DNA from: Brumimicrobium sp051745635
GTDB lineage: Bacteria > Bacteroidota > Bacteroidia > Flavobacteriales_D > Crocinitomicaceae
DNA length: 33,580 bases
Reading direction: 5' to 3'
Assembly (NCBI GenBank): GCA_051745635.1
Contig: JBNJEH010000032.1
Coordinates: 1 to 33,580 of the forward strand
Shown here piece after piece: positions 23,226 to 30,895 of the stretch. Each line of letters begins with the position of its first letter. Positions within the stretch are counted from its first letter, which is position 1. A program made the position numbers and the translations under genes. The notes below the pieces were generated by a model. It had not been told where the DNA came from and did no database searches. It was given only the letters and a program-made list of their open reading frames with translations.

Positions 23226-24158
23226 ATGAATATGAGTTTAGTTACAGTAGGAAGTGTGGCTTTTGATGCCATCGAAACACCATTTGGAAAAACAGACAAA
23301 ATTATTGGCGGAGCCGGCACGTATATTGCGTTCTCGTCCTCTTACTTTATGCAACAGCAAAATATTGTTTCGGTAGTGGGCGAGGATTTTCCTCAAGAAA
23401 TGCTGGACAAGCTAAAAAACAAAGGGGTCAACCTCGAAGGCTTGCAGATCAAAGAAGGAGAAAAAACATTTTTTTGGTCGGGAAAATACAGCAATGACAT
23501 GAATGCACGCGACACACTGGTAACTGAACTCAACGTTCTGGAGCATTTTGATCCGGCTATTCCAGCTTCTTATCAGGGGTGTGATTATTTGATGCTCGGC
23601 AACCTGAGTCCTGAGGTTCAACTTTCAGTGATTAACCGCCTGACAGAACGTCCAAAATTGATCGCGATGGATACCATGAATTTCTGGATGGACATCGCCA
23701 TGGATGACCTGAAGAAAACGCTGAAGGAAATCGATATTTTGATCATCAACGACGAAGAAGCGCGACAGCTTTCCGGAGAATATTCACTGGTAAAAGCGGC
23801 CAAAAAAATTCGTACCATGGGACCCAAATATTTGATCATCAAAAAAGGAGAGCACGGCGCTCTATTGTTCCACGGCGACAAGGTCTTTTTTGCACCGGCA
23901 TTGCCCCTCGAAGAAGTTTTTGACCCCACCGGAGCGGGAGATACATTTGCAGGAGGTTTCATGGGTTATATCGCCTCTACCGATGATTATTCATTTGAAA
24001 ACATGAAGCGCGCAGTGATCGCAGGATCAGCAATGGCGTCTTTCTGCGTAGAAAAATTCGGAACTGAAAAACTCGAAGCATTGTCAAAAGCTGAAATTGA
24101 AGACCGCATACAGGAATTTGTGAAACTCACTGATTTTGATATGGTTCAAACCGTATAA
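23226..24158 (+). CDS. PfkB/ribokinase-family sugar or nucleoside kinase
   Basis: 310 residues with the full ribokinase fold. The substrate-binding start is LVTVGSVAFDAIETPFGKTD, then the IGGAGTYIAFSSSYF lid segment (the GG signature). The ATP site is near KYLIIKKGEHGALLF, and the anion hole and catalytic base are in DPTGAGDTFAGGF (Asp233 to Asp239). It phosphorylates a hydroxymethyl group of a sugar, sugar phosphate or nucleoside; the substrate cannot be deduced and no sugar-use genes are near. The alternative start at Met3 (23232) is possible. It is followed after 11 bases by the DUF349 gene, implying co-transcription. Confidence 0.88.
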   Translation: MNMSLVTVGSVAFDAIETPFGKTDKIIGGAGTYIAFSSSYFMQQQNIVSVVGEDFPQEMLDKLKNKGVNLEGLQIKEGEKTFFWSGKYSNDMNARDTLVTELNVLEHFDPAIPASYQGCDYLMLGNLSPEVQLSVINRLTERPKLIAMDTMNFWMDIAMDDLKKTLKEIDILIINDEEARQLSGEYSLVKAAKKIRTMGPKYLIIKKGEHGALLFHGDKVFFAPALPLEEVFDPTGAGDTFAGGFMGYIASTDDYSFENMKRAVIAGSAMASFCVEKFGTEKLEALSKAEIEDRIQEFVKLTDFDMVQTV

Positions 24159-24169
24159 GCTCCATAGAG

Positions 24170-25873
24170 ATGGAAAAAAGAGCATTTATCGAGGAATTAA
24201 AAAGCCTTACACAGAGCGAAGATATTATTCAGGTCGGTCGCGACGTCAATCAACTTCGCACCGACTTTGAGGATTATTTGCTGGAAGCTACCCGCCAGTT
24301 TCAAGCTGCCCAACTCAAGGCGGAAGAAGCTGGTGAACCATTCGAGGAAGAAGATTGGATTTCGCCGCTCAAAGAAGAGTTTTACTCGATATATGCTCCT
24401 TTTAAAGAAAAGCGAAAAGCCCATATCGCAGCGATCAAAAAAGAGGAAGATGAAAACTTGCGCAAAAAACGCAGTTTAATCAATCAGTTGCGCGCAGTGA
24501 TTGCCGACGAAGAAAACATCGGTGCGGCATTTGCCAAACACAAAGAAATCAACGAAGCGTGGAAAGCCGTCGGTGATATTCCCAGAGACAAGCGCCACGA
24601 AGTTCAGCAGGAATATAGTCGTCTTCTCGAAGAGTTCTTCTACAACATGAAGATCTACAAGGAGATTAAAGACTACGATTTTCAGAAAAATTTCGAGTCG
24701 AAAAAAGCGATTATTGAAGCGCTCAAAAAACTCGAAAAGGTTGAAAAAATCAAAGAAGTAGAGGCGCAACTGAAGACTTTGCAAAATGAGTGGGAAGATA
24801 TTGGACCTACAAAACAAGAACTTTGGGAGGCCATCAAGGACGAATACTGGACGATTGTCAAAAAATTATACGACCGCATCCGTGCGCACTACGATGAACG
24901 GCGCGAACAGATGAAAGAAAATATCGCGCTTAAAAAGGCAATAGTCGAGCGCATGGAAACCATTTTAGACAAAGAAAGAAACAGCGTCAAAGACTGGAAC
25001 GAACAAACGCAGCAAGTCTTCGACCTCCAAAAAGAGTGGAAAACAATAGGTTTCGGTCCGAAGAAAGAAAACGAAGCGGTCTGGAAAACATTCCGCGGAC
25101 TCTGCGACCAATTTTTCGAGGCAAAAAGTGACTTCTTTGAAGAAGTGCACAAAACGTTTGATGCCGTCGCAGAAGAGAAGCAACAGTTGATTGACCGCGT
25201 AGAAACCCTAAAGGACAGCACCGACTGGAAAGATACGGCGCGCAAAATCATTGACATTCAAAAGCAGTGGAAAAAACTGGGAAGCGCCGGTCACAAGCAC
25301 GAACAAAAGTTGTGGAAATCATTCCGCGCGGCGTGTGACCACTTTTTCAAAACCAAAGAAGATCACTTTGCCGAAAAGGAGAAAGCATTTGAAGCCAATT
25401 TAGATCAAAAACGCGCACTCATTGAAAAAATCGAATCGTTCACTTTGCCTTCAGACAAAAAAGAAGCACTCGCTGCGCTGAAGCAGTTCTCTAAAGATTT
25501 TGCAGCCATTGGATTTGTGCCAGCTAAAGAAAAAGACGCTGTTTACAAAGCATACAAAACAGCGTTAGACCGACACTATGGAGCATTAGACCTCGGTGAA
25601 GAAGAAAAAGCGCAGGTAATGTTCGAAGCGCGCATCAACACCATAAAAGGAAGTGGCAATGCGGCACAACTCTTCCAGAAGGAAAAACAAGCCCTCAGGA
25701 ATGAAATTGAACAGCTAAAACAACAAATCATTCAATACGAAAATAATTTAGGTTTTTTCTCGTCTTCTAAGGGGAGTAATCCACTGAAGGAGCAAGCGGA
25801 AAAAAGTATTGCTCACGAAAAAGAAAAAATTGACGTGCTCAAAGCAAAACTCAAAATGATCCCGAATGAATAA
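24170..25873 (+). CDS. DUF349 coiled-coil repeat protein
   Basis: 567 residues, almost all alpha-helical and highly charged. It contains about five DUF349 units, each a W-x(3-4)-IG/VG core followed by a long helix with FF or LW pairs. Cores lie near residues 131 (WKAVGDIPRDK), 208 (WEDIGPTKQELW), 290 (WKTIGFGPKKENEAVW), 367 (WKKLGSAGHKHEQKLW) and 444 (FAAIGFVPAKEKDAVY). A separate coiled coil forms the last 65 residues. DUF349 proteins are widespread in Bacteroidetes; I know no firm biochemical role. The gene follows the PfkB gene by 11 bases and overlaps the next ATG by 8 bases. Confidence 0.88.
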   Translation: MEKRAFIEELKSLTQSEDIIQVGRDVNQLRTDFEDYLLEATRQFQAAQLKAEEAGEPFEEEDWISPLKEEFYSIYAPFKEKRKAHIAAIKKEEDENLRKKRSLINQLRAVIADEENIGAAFAKHKEINEAWKAVGDIPRDKRHEVQQEYSRLLEEFFYNMKIYKEIKDYDFQKNFESKKAIIEALKKLEKVEKIKEVEAQLKTLQNEWEDIGPTKQELWEAIKDEYWTIVKKLYDRIRAHYDERREQMKENIALKKAIVERMETILDKERNSVKDWNEQTQQVFDLQKEWKTIGFGPKKENEAVWKTFRGLCDQFFEAKSDFFEEVHKTFDAVAEEKQQLIDRVETLKDSTDWKDTARKIIDIQKQWKKLGSAGHKHEQKLWKSFRAACDHFFKTKEDHFAEKEKAFEANLDQKRALIEKIESFTLPSDKKEALAALKQFSKDFAAIGFVPAKEKDAVYKAYKTALDRHYGALDLGEEEKAQVMFEARINTIKGSGNAAQLFQKEKQALRNEIEQLKQQIIQYENNLGFFSSSKGSNPLKEQAEKSIAHEKEKIDVLKAKLKMIPNE

Positions 25874-26534
25874 AATATACAACATTTGGATCTTAATTTT
25901 TACCGTACTTACATTTCCATTTGCCATAGCGGTCGGCAATAATCTCGACTTTACAATTTTCGGATTGGATATTCAGGGAGAAGAGTTCGCCTACAAACAC
26001 TTTGTCTTCACACTGAGTGCCGGAATTATCTTTCTTATCGGAGCCCTGAGAGCTTCAAAAAAATGGGTCGGACTCCGCGTAGTGCGTCAAGTGCGTCGAT
26101 TCAAATTTTCGACCCCAGTGAGCAGATTGCGAAGAAAACGAGTATTGCTCTACAATATGATTGAGCTCTTTTTCTATTTATTGTTCGCCGGAGGACTGCT
26201 CTATTTCACAATTGACACCATCTACGTAGTACTCGTGTTCGTCATTCTCGCCGCAGATCAAATCATTCATACCTATTTGGGCATCGCAGCAAAAGGCTAC
26301 CGCATCGGACTCACCAAAAACGCCATTGTACTCGCAGACCGCGAAACGAAAGCGATTTATTTCAAAGGGTTGAAAAAAATATCAAAGCATCAGCAGACGA
26401 TCTATTTTGAATACGTGAACGACTTAGTCTTACACTTCCCGACCAATTTAATTCCCGAGGAAGAGTGGAGTGATTTTGTGGCTTCGCTGCAAGAACAGGT
26501 TCCTCCCAATCGCGTTTACTATAGTGGATTTTGA
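25866..26534 (+). CDS. Multi-pass membrane protein of unknown function
   Basis: 222 residues. About four hydrophobic segments lie near residues 5-22 (WILIFTVLTFPFAIAVG), 45-62, 97-115 and 117-135. Between them is a very basic cytosolic loop (RQVRRFKFSTPVSRLRRKR). A soluble C-terminal domain of about 75 residues, rich in beta strands (IVLADRETKAIYFKGLKKIS), looks like a PH-type or YcxB-type domain. I do not recognise the family with confidence. Translation is probably coupled to the DUF349 gene through the 8-base overlap, which suggests, without proving, that the two products work together at the inner membrane. Confidence 0.65.
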   Translation: MNKIYNIWILIFTVLTFPFAIAVGNNLDFTIFGLDIQGEEFAYKHFVFTLSAGIIFLIGALRASKKWVGLRVVRQVRRFKFSTPVSRLRRKRVLLYNMIELFFYLLFAGGLLYFTIDTIYVVLVFVILAADQIIHTYLGIAAKGYRIGLTKNAIVLADRETKAIYFKGLKKISKHQQTIYFEYVNDLVLHFPTNLIPEEEWSDFVASLQEQVPPNRVYYSGF

Positions 26535-26540
26535 GTGAGA

Positions 26541-26571
26541 GCAGAGGGCTTCGAGAGCCTCAGCCCTCTGC
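26541..26571. repeat. Hairpin between convergent genes
   Basis: GCAGAGGGCT (26541-26550) and AGCCCTCTGC (26562-26571) pair perfectly over 10 bp with an 11-base loop. There is no T-tract on either strand. It begins 6 bases after the stop of the 25866-26534 gene and faces the minus-strand gene at 26631, so it may act as a bidirectional 3'-end stabiliser or Rho-independent-like terminator. Confidence 0.6.
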
Positions 26572-26630
26572 CCTCGTCCATCAGTGCTATGTCTTTCCTG
26601 GTTTTATTCATTTCATACATACTTGAAGTG

Positions 26631-26822
26631 TTATATGTTCTTCGAGGTCGAGGTTGTAATCTTCTCTTGCTCGTTGTTGAAAGTCTGTTGTTGGGGTGAG
26701 CATCCCTTATTAGCTTGTGTGACGTTGTCAATACGAACAAAATCGCTTTGAGCATTCGCAAAACTGACCAGAACCAGCAAAACAACCAAAGAAATAGAAC
26801 GCGCTAAAAAACTGTTTTTCAT
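26631..26822 (-). CDS. Very small secreted protein of unknown function
   Basis: 63 residues. A textbook signal peptide (KNSFLARSISLVVLLVLVSF then ANA, cleavage near residue 24) is followed by a 39-residue mature peptide (SDFVRIDNVTQANKGC then PQQQTFNNEQEKITTSTS) with a single cysteine. The signal peptide and protein-like composition favour a real gene, but the mature part matches no family I know. It is divergent from the plug-domain gene at 26917 with 94 bases between the starts. Confidence 0.5.
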   Translation of the reverse strand: MKNSFLARSISLVVLLVLVSFANAQSDFVRIDNVTQANKGCSPQQQTFNNEQEKITTSTSKNI

Positions 26823-26916
26823 ATAGCTATAAATTGTTTTGAGCAGAAAAGTTACAACTATTTATGGAATTTTAATCCTCTGCGCATCCCAATAGTGAAC
26901 CAAAAACAATAGCATT

Positions 26917-27648
26917 ATGAAAACACTTTTGACAATAATACTGACGATCAGTACAGGACTCCTTTTAGCACAGGGAAACTTTGGCGCCATACAGGGGAAA
27001 GTTTTTGAAAAATCCGATACGGAAAAGCCTGCCGCATTTGCTACGGTCTGGGTTCAACGGGGAACCACCAAATTTGGTACAGAAGTCGATGAGAATGGCC
27101 GGTTTAAAATCAACTCCGTTCCCACGGGAAATTACGCACTGCACATTCGCTATTTTGGCGATACCTTAGACCGCAAAATCACTGCCAATGTTAAAACAGA
27201 CGGTATAGCAAATGTGGGAAGAATCAATATTCTCGAAAATATCCAAATGGAGGATGGCGTTGACATTATTGCCCTTCAAGATCCACTTATCGAGTTTGGA
27301 GATGGTGGAGGCATTACGCGTATCGACTCGAAAGATATCATGCTCAGTCCTGTGCGGAACAGCCCCAAACAGCTCATTGTCAGCCGCAACTCCGACATCA
27401 AGCTCGACGCCGAAGGAAATATGATGATTCGCGGGGCGCGTGCCAACGACCTCGTACACTTTGTAGATGGCGTTAAAACCGGATCTGTACAGCCGATACC
27501 GAGTGTAGCCATCGGCGGGATAACGGTTTACAGCAGTGCAATTCCAGCAAAATACGGCGACACGACCGGCGGAGTCATCATCATGGAAACGAAAAGCTAC
27601 TACGACTTGTGGCGAGCCTGGAAAATCAGAACGACGGCGGTAGATTAA
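26917..27648 (+). CDS. Barrel-less TonB-dependent-receptor plug protein with CarboxypepD-type domain
   Basis: 243 residues. A signal peptide (KTLLTIILTISTGLLLAQG) precedes a CarboxypepD_reg-like beta sandwich (about 24-110, IQGKVFEKSDTEKPAAFATV to the GNYALHIRYFGD strand). A TonB-receptor plug domain follows (about 130-235), with NMMIRGARANDLVHFVDGVK and a terminal GDTTGGVIIMET strand. The usual 22-strand outer-membrane barrel of 600 or more residues is absent; the stop follows 13 residues after the plug's last strand and no barrel-like frame continues. Short plug-only proteins of this kind do occur in Flavobacteriales; whether they partner a separate barrel is unknown. Repeat R1 begins 52 bases downstream. 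Confidence 0.75.
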   Translation: MKTLLTIILTISTGLLLAQGNFGAIQGKVFEKSDTEKPAAFATVWVQRGTTKFGTEVDENGRFKINSVPTGNYALHIRYFGDTLDRKITANVKTDGIANVGRINILENIQMEDGVDIIALQDPLIEFGDGGGITRIDSKDIMLSPVRNSPKQLIVSRNSDIKLDAEGNMMIRGARANDLVHFVDGVKTGSVQPIPSVAIGGITVYSSAIPAKYGDTTGGVIIMETKSYYDLWRAWKIRTTAVD

Positions 27649-27700
27649 GTGAAGCACCTCTATTGGTAGTGTTGAACTTCCACTAAAACACACTCCACAC

Positions 27701-27881
27701 GCTTAGTGTCACGATTTTTGATCGAAAACGCGTTCCAAAAAACATCATAACACCTATTGCTGCGTTCTGAACTCCGCAGCAATAGGTTTATCACATTTCT
27801 TTAATTTTACGCTAAAGATTATTCCAACTCAATCGCAACAAAATCACTTTTATCAATTAAATCCTGAACTCCTACAATATT
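27701..27881. repeat. Island repeat R1 with a duplicated kinase-gene tail
   Basis: This is one of three copies of a repeat of about 100 bp. The hairpin is CCTATTGCTGCG (27753-27764) with CGCAGCAATAGG (27775-27786). The left flank GATCGAAAACGCG is shared with R3. The right flank, from TTTAATTTTACGCTAAAGA to 27881, is shared almost base for base with R2 and includes about 60 bp which, on the minus strand, encodes the last residues of the truncated kinase (VGVQDLIDKSDFVAIELE). The intact fragment is beside R2, so the tail here is a duplicate left at the other end of the Fic/GIY-YIG block. Confidence 0.85.
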
Positions 27882-27883
27882 TA

Positions 27884-28237
27884 GGTAAAGTTTGTAATGC
27901 TCCGAAAAAAGCGAGCGGGATTTATCTTGTCTATGAACTAAAAAATGGGAGAATTGAATTGGTTTATATTGGTTCTTCTGGGAAAGTTCAAAATGATGGA
28001 CAAATCAAGCATCGCGATGGAGGAATATTTGATAAAGTTGTGAATGGGCATCAATTTGGAAAAATTCCAAGAACAAAGTCGTGGAAACAAAAGTTAACTG
28101 ATGAAGACATTGATGCTTTGGATGTTTATTGGTATGAGACTGTAGGTAAAGATGTGTTTGATATCCCCGCTTTTGTGGAGGCTCAGATTTTGCAAAGGTT
28201 TTTAGAGGTCATGGACGGCTCTTCCCAGGCGGAATAG
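27884..28237 (+). CDS. GIY-YIG nuclease-domain protein lacking a normal start codon
   Basis: The reading frame contains SGIYLVYELKNGRIELVYIG, the defining GIY-(about 11)-YIG strands, then IKHRDGG with the conserved basic helix and AFVEAQILQRF with the expected catalytic Glu. The domain is thus complete to the stop. Such domains cut DNA in repair, restriction and homing systems. However, no ATG precedes the motif: the frame runs back without a stop through the duplicated kinase tail and hairpin of R1, and the first alternative codon (TTG at 27959) falls after GIY. The 5' end was probably lost when the R1 junction formed, so this may be a chimera or a pseudogene. The stop is 102 bases before the Fic start. 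Confidence 0.65.
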   Translation, partial: GKVCNAPKKASGIYLVYELKNGRIELVYIGSSGKVQNDGQIKHRDGGIFDKVVNGHQFGKIPRTKSWKQKLTDEDIDALDVYWYETVGKDVFDIPAFVEAQILQRFLEVMDGSSQAE

Positions 28238-28281
28238 GGAGATTTAGACTTGCATATTGTTCGTGCGGAGAAAAACAACGA

Positions 28282-28307
28282 TATTCTCCTTAAATATGCG
28301 GAGAATA
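28282..28307. promoter_or_regulatory. Inverted repeat ahead of the Fic gene (possible operator)
   Basis: TATTCTCC (28282-28289) and GGAGAATA (28300-28307) pair perfectly across 10 bases. Six bases further lies TATATTTA (28313-28320), one base off the -7 consensus and 19 bases before the Fic ATG. The Fic protein ends in a winged-helix-like domain, so autoregulation at this site is a reasonable guess. Confidence 0.4.
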
Positions 28308-28339
28308 ACTCGTATATTTACCGCAAACAACAGAGGTTC

Positions 28340-29449
28340 ATGGCAAAATATATCTATGAATACGACAATTGGCCCGAATTCACATGGGATGACAAAAGGC
28401 TTGCTGTGAATTTAGGAAAAGTCCGACATCTGCAAGGAAAGATTTTTGGACAAATGAGTGCACTCGGATTTTCAATAAAAGAGGAAACAATTTTATCGAC
28501 TTTAACGCTGGATGTTTTGAAGTCTTCGGAGATAGAAGGAGAATTTTTAAACCATGAACAAGTTCGTTCTTCAATAGCCAGAAGACTTGGGCTGGAACAT
28601 GCTGGTGTTAAACATGTGGATAGAAACGTGGAAGGTGTTGTAGAAATGATGCTTGACGCAACTCAAAGATATGATAAGGTTCTTGACCATGAACGGATTT
28701 TTGGTTGGCACGCAGCTCTTTTCCCTACGGGATGGAGTGGAATACATAGAATTGATACGGGCTGTTATCGAGATGGAGAAATGCAAATAGTGTCAGGACC
28801 GATGGGAAAGGAAAAAATACATTTTCAAGCTCCCTCAGCTAAGGTGGTTAAAAAGGAAATGAATGTCTTTCTGGATTGGTTCAATAAAGAAACAGAAGTT
28901 GATGGGGTTCTAAAAGCTGCAATTGCACATTTTTGGTTTATAATCATACATCCTTTTGATGACGGCAATGGACGAATCGCTAGAGCTATATCGGATATGT
29001 TACTTGCTCGTTCAGAGGAAAGTTCTCAAAGGTTTTATAGTTTGTCAAGCCAAATTCTAACTGAAAAAAAGAAATACTATGAGATATTACAAAAAGTTCA
29101 ACATAGTTCAGGTGATATCACAGATTGGTTAGAATGGTTTTTGAATTGCCTATATAAAGCATTAGGTGAAACCGAAGAAACGTTAAAACGCGTCCTTATT
29201 AAAGCTGACTTTTGGGATAAGCATAAAGAGACAGTTTTAAATAGTAGGCAAAGACTAATTTTAAACAAGCTATTCGATGGGTTTGATGGAAAACTAAAAT
29301 CTTCTAAGTGGGCAAAGATCACTAAATGTTCTGCTGATACAGCACTTAGAGACATAAAAGATTTGATTGAAAAAGGAATTTTAAAACAAGAAGAATCAGG
29401 AGGTCGAAGTACAAACTACGAATTGACAGAAGAATGGAGAATGGATTAG
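28340..29449 (+). CDS. Fic-family (AMPylase-type) protein with DUF4172 N-terminus and C-terminal winged helix
   Basis: 369 residues from MAKYIYEYDNWPEF; the longer frame from TTG at 28250 adds nothing family-like. Residues 1-75 form a DUF4172-type helical domain ending in the inhibitory motif SSEIEG (Ser62, Glu66, Gly67), which in class II Fic proteins blocks the ATP gamma-phosphate site. The Fic core is complete: HPFDDGNGRIAR (His204 onward) holds the catalytic His, the anion-binding loop and Arg. The last 80 residues (RQRLILNKLFDG, then TKCSADTALRDIKDLIEKG) form a winged helix that may bind DNA. It should transfer AMP to protein side chains, repressed by its own helix. It sits in the R1-R2 block; such genes travel with accessory DNA. 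Confidence 0.9.
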   Translation: MAKYIYEYDNWPEFTWDDKRLAVNLGKVRHLQGKIFGQMSALGFSIKEETILSTLTLDVLKSSEIEGEFLNHEQVRSSIARRLGLEHAGVKHVDRNVEGVVEMMLDATQRYDKVLDHERIFGWHAALFPTGWSGIHRIDTGCYRDGEMQIVSGPMGKEKIHFQAPSAKVVKKEMNVFLDWFNKETEVDGVLKAAIAHFWFIIIHPFDDGNGRIARAISDMLLARSEESSQRFYSLSSQILTEKKKYYEILQKVQHSSGDITDWLEWFLNCLYKALGETEETLKRVLIKADFWDKHKETVLNSRQRLILNKLFDGFDGKLKSSKWAKITKCSADTALRDIKDLIEKGILKQEESGGRSTNYELTEEWRMD

Positions 29450-29464
29450 TTGGATTGGTCGGGT

Positions 29465-29616
29465 GCGCACCACAGAACATCATAACACCTATTGCTGAGG
29501 ACTGAGGTCCGCAGCAATAGGTTTATCACATTTCTTTAATTTTACGCTAAAGATTACTCCAACTCAATCGCAACAAAATCACTTTTATCAATTAAATCCT
29601 GAACTCCTACAATATT
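29465..29616. repeat. Island repeat R2
   Basis: Second repeat copy. Hairpin CCTATTGCTG (29488-29497) with CAGCAATAGG (29512-29521); inside it GGAC also pairs with GTCC. The left flank matches R3 only from GCGCACCACAGAACATCATAA and lacks the GATCGAAAAC portion. The right flank matches R1 up to 29616 and is the 3' end of the kinase fragment, which continues uninterrupted here. R2 lies 15 bases after the Fic stop. Confidence 0.85.
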
Positions 29617-29817
29617 AAGATGATTCAAGTTAATCATTTTCTTAGCCTCAGAAAGAAAACGCCCACGAATGTGTTGGTTGTATAGAAATTCCTTTTTCAG
29701 CACTTTTAAAGCGACTTGTTTGCCTAAAGCACCTTTTTCAGCGAGGTAAACCATCGCCATTCCACCTTCACCGAGTTCAGCAATGATTTTATATGGACCT
29801 ATTTGTTGGTTGAGCAT
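29554..29817 (-). pseudogene. Truncated Ser/Thr protein kinase (N-lobe only)
   Basis: 87 residues clearly from the amino-terminal lobe of a Hanks-type kinase. IGPYKIIAELGEGGMAMVYL is the glycine-rich loop, VALKVLKKEF has the ATP-binding Lys, FLSEAKKMINLNHLNIV has the helix-C Glu, and VGVQDLIDKSDFVAIELE reaches the start of strand 5. It then stops, so the hinge, HRD catalytic loop and DFG are absent. The frame ends exactly at the border with repeat R2. It is a decayed fragment; catalysis is impossible, though a folded decoy is not excluded. Its last 60 or so bases occur a second time at R1. Confidence 0.75.
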
Positions 29818-29894
29818 GAGGTAAAGATAAGGGAACTTTATTTCAGTTTAGGGTGATATTGGGTGATATTTATCTGTTACAAAGAACATGATTG

Positions 29895-30158
29895 TCATAA
29901 ATCTTTTTCTATAATTTGTTGCAGTTCTTCTTCACTTGGCAAGTACAATTGGTATTTGGATGCAAAAAGGTTGTTCTTATCATTGAGAACGGAGTATTTT
30001 GCTACAACATTATCTGTATCAGCACAAAGTAAAATACCAATTGTAGGATTGTCTGTCTCAGGCTTCTCTATTTCGTCAAACATTCGCACATACATATCCA
30101 ATTGACCAATGTCTTGATGACTTAATTTCCCGCTTTTATATCGATGATCACAAAACAT
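29895..30158 (-). pseudogene. DUF1016 (YhcG-like PD-(D/E)XK nuclease) gene, C-terminal part after a frameshift
   Basis: This frame encodes the last quarter of the nuclease: GKLSHQDIGQLDMYVRMFDE, then PTIGILLCADTDNVVAKYSV and YQLYLPSEEELQQIIEKDL. It lacks its own family-like start; the ATG at 30158 lies in the wrong frame of the preceding domain. Joining it to the upstream frame near 30126-30128 restores the continuous motif CFVIIDIKAG-KLSHQDIGQL, which needs one extra A in the GGAAATT run. The last bases of the natural protein are thus intact and only a single-base loss separates the halves. Confidence 0.8.
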
Positions 30159-30895
30159 TTTAGGTGGTAATTGTAAAAGACTAAATCAATAAAAAAGTCA
30201 GATGTTTCGGTTCGTATCAATTTTTGTTGAGCGACAAAAGCAAAACCTTTACCGAGCTCTAATAAAAAACTTTGTATATGTTGAATGATGGCTTTTTCAA
30301 TATCTTTTTCTTGATGGGCCAGGTGAGCAGGAAGATCTAAAAACTCTAGGACGTAAGGATTTTTGATAAACTCTAAATTATTCTTTTGCTCGTTTTTAGA
30401 AGTAAAATCTTTATTTTTTTGATTGACTAGCATGCGTTGAAAATATTGGCTGCTTATATTTCTATCTAATTTCCGAGTACTCCAGTGCTGCTCTATAGCT
30501 TCATTCATATAAAAACTTCTAACATCCTCTTTTTCAATACGTATTAAAAGCCTGTAGTGCGACCAACTCAATTCGGGACGCACTGTGTCCCGAATCGGAA
30601 AACAGAGATAAAACTGTCTTATTCTTCGTAATTCTCGGGCATCAAAGTTTTTTCCAAAATCGGAGCTTAAACTTTTTGCTAAACTGTTTAATAGTTTTTT
30701 ACCGTAAGCAGCCCTTTCTTCTCCTTTTTGTTCTTCTTCGACAATTCGCTTTCCAATTTCCCAATAAGCAAAAACCATTGCAGAATTAACTGCATTAACG
30801 GCAGTTTGCTTTGCTCTTGTTAAAATATCTTTAATTTCATTTACAAAATGTTCATTCAATTTGGTCATATCAATAATCGGTTTCGGATTCCTCAT
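30122..30895 (-). CDS. DUF1016 (YhcG-like PD-(D/E)XK nuclease), N-terminal part, overlapping the AbiEi-type gene
   Basis: 257 residues covering the DUF1016 N-terminal helical domain (KLNEHFVNEIKDILTRAKQ, then AYWEIGKRIVEEEQKGEERA, LSKSLS-like helix and RRIRQFYLCFP) and most of the C-terminal PD-(D/E)XK fold. FFIDLVFYNYHLKCFVIIDI then K supplies the catalytic Asp and D-x-K. The frame stops at 30122, a few residues after that Lys, through a one-base deletion; with it repaired the protein would be about 333 residues, the usual length. The ATG at 30895 overlaps the antitoxin-like gene's stop (ATGA). The first nine codons (RNPKPIID) precede the MTKLNEHF that looks like the family's own start. Family members are putative DNA nucleases linked to mobile and defence loci. 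Confidence 0.82.
   Translation of the reverse strand: MRNPKPIIDMTKLNEHFVNEIKDILTRAKQTAVNAVNSAMVFAYWEIGKRIVEEEQKGEERAAYGKKLLNSLAKSLSSDFGKNFDARELRRIRQFYLCFPIRDTVRPELSWSHYRLLIRIEKEDVRSFYMNEAIEQHWSTRKLDRNISSQYFQRMLVNQKNKDFTSKNEQKNNLEFIKNPYVLEFLDLPAHLAHQEKDIEKAIIQHIQSFLLELGKGFAFVAQQKLIRTETSDFFIDLVFYNYHLKCFVIIDIKAGN

Noticed and set aside
27740..27800. Integron attC site
   Set aside because: The repeat is palindromic and follows cargo genes, but its ends do not match the RYYYAAC/GTTRRRY core sites and no integron integrase is in the window. Kept only as an analogy.
27701..29616. att direct repeats of an integrated element using the kinase 3' end as target
   Set aside because: The duplicated tail resembles such an att pair, but the kinase at R2 is itself truncated and no integrase gene lies between the copies. 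A simple recombination duplication explains it equally well.
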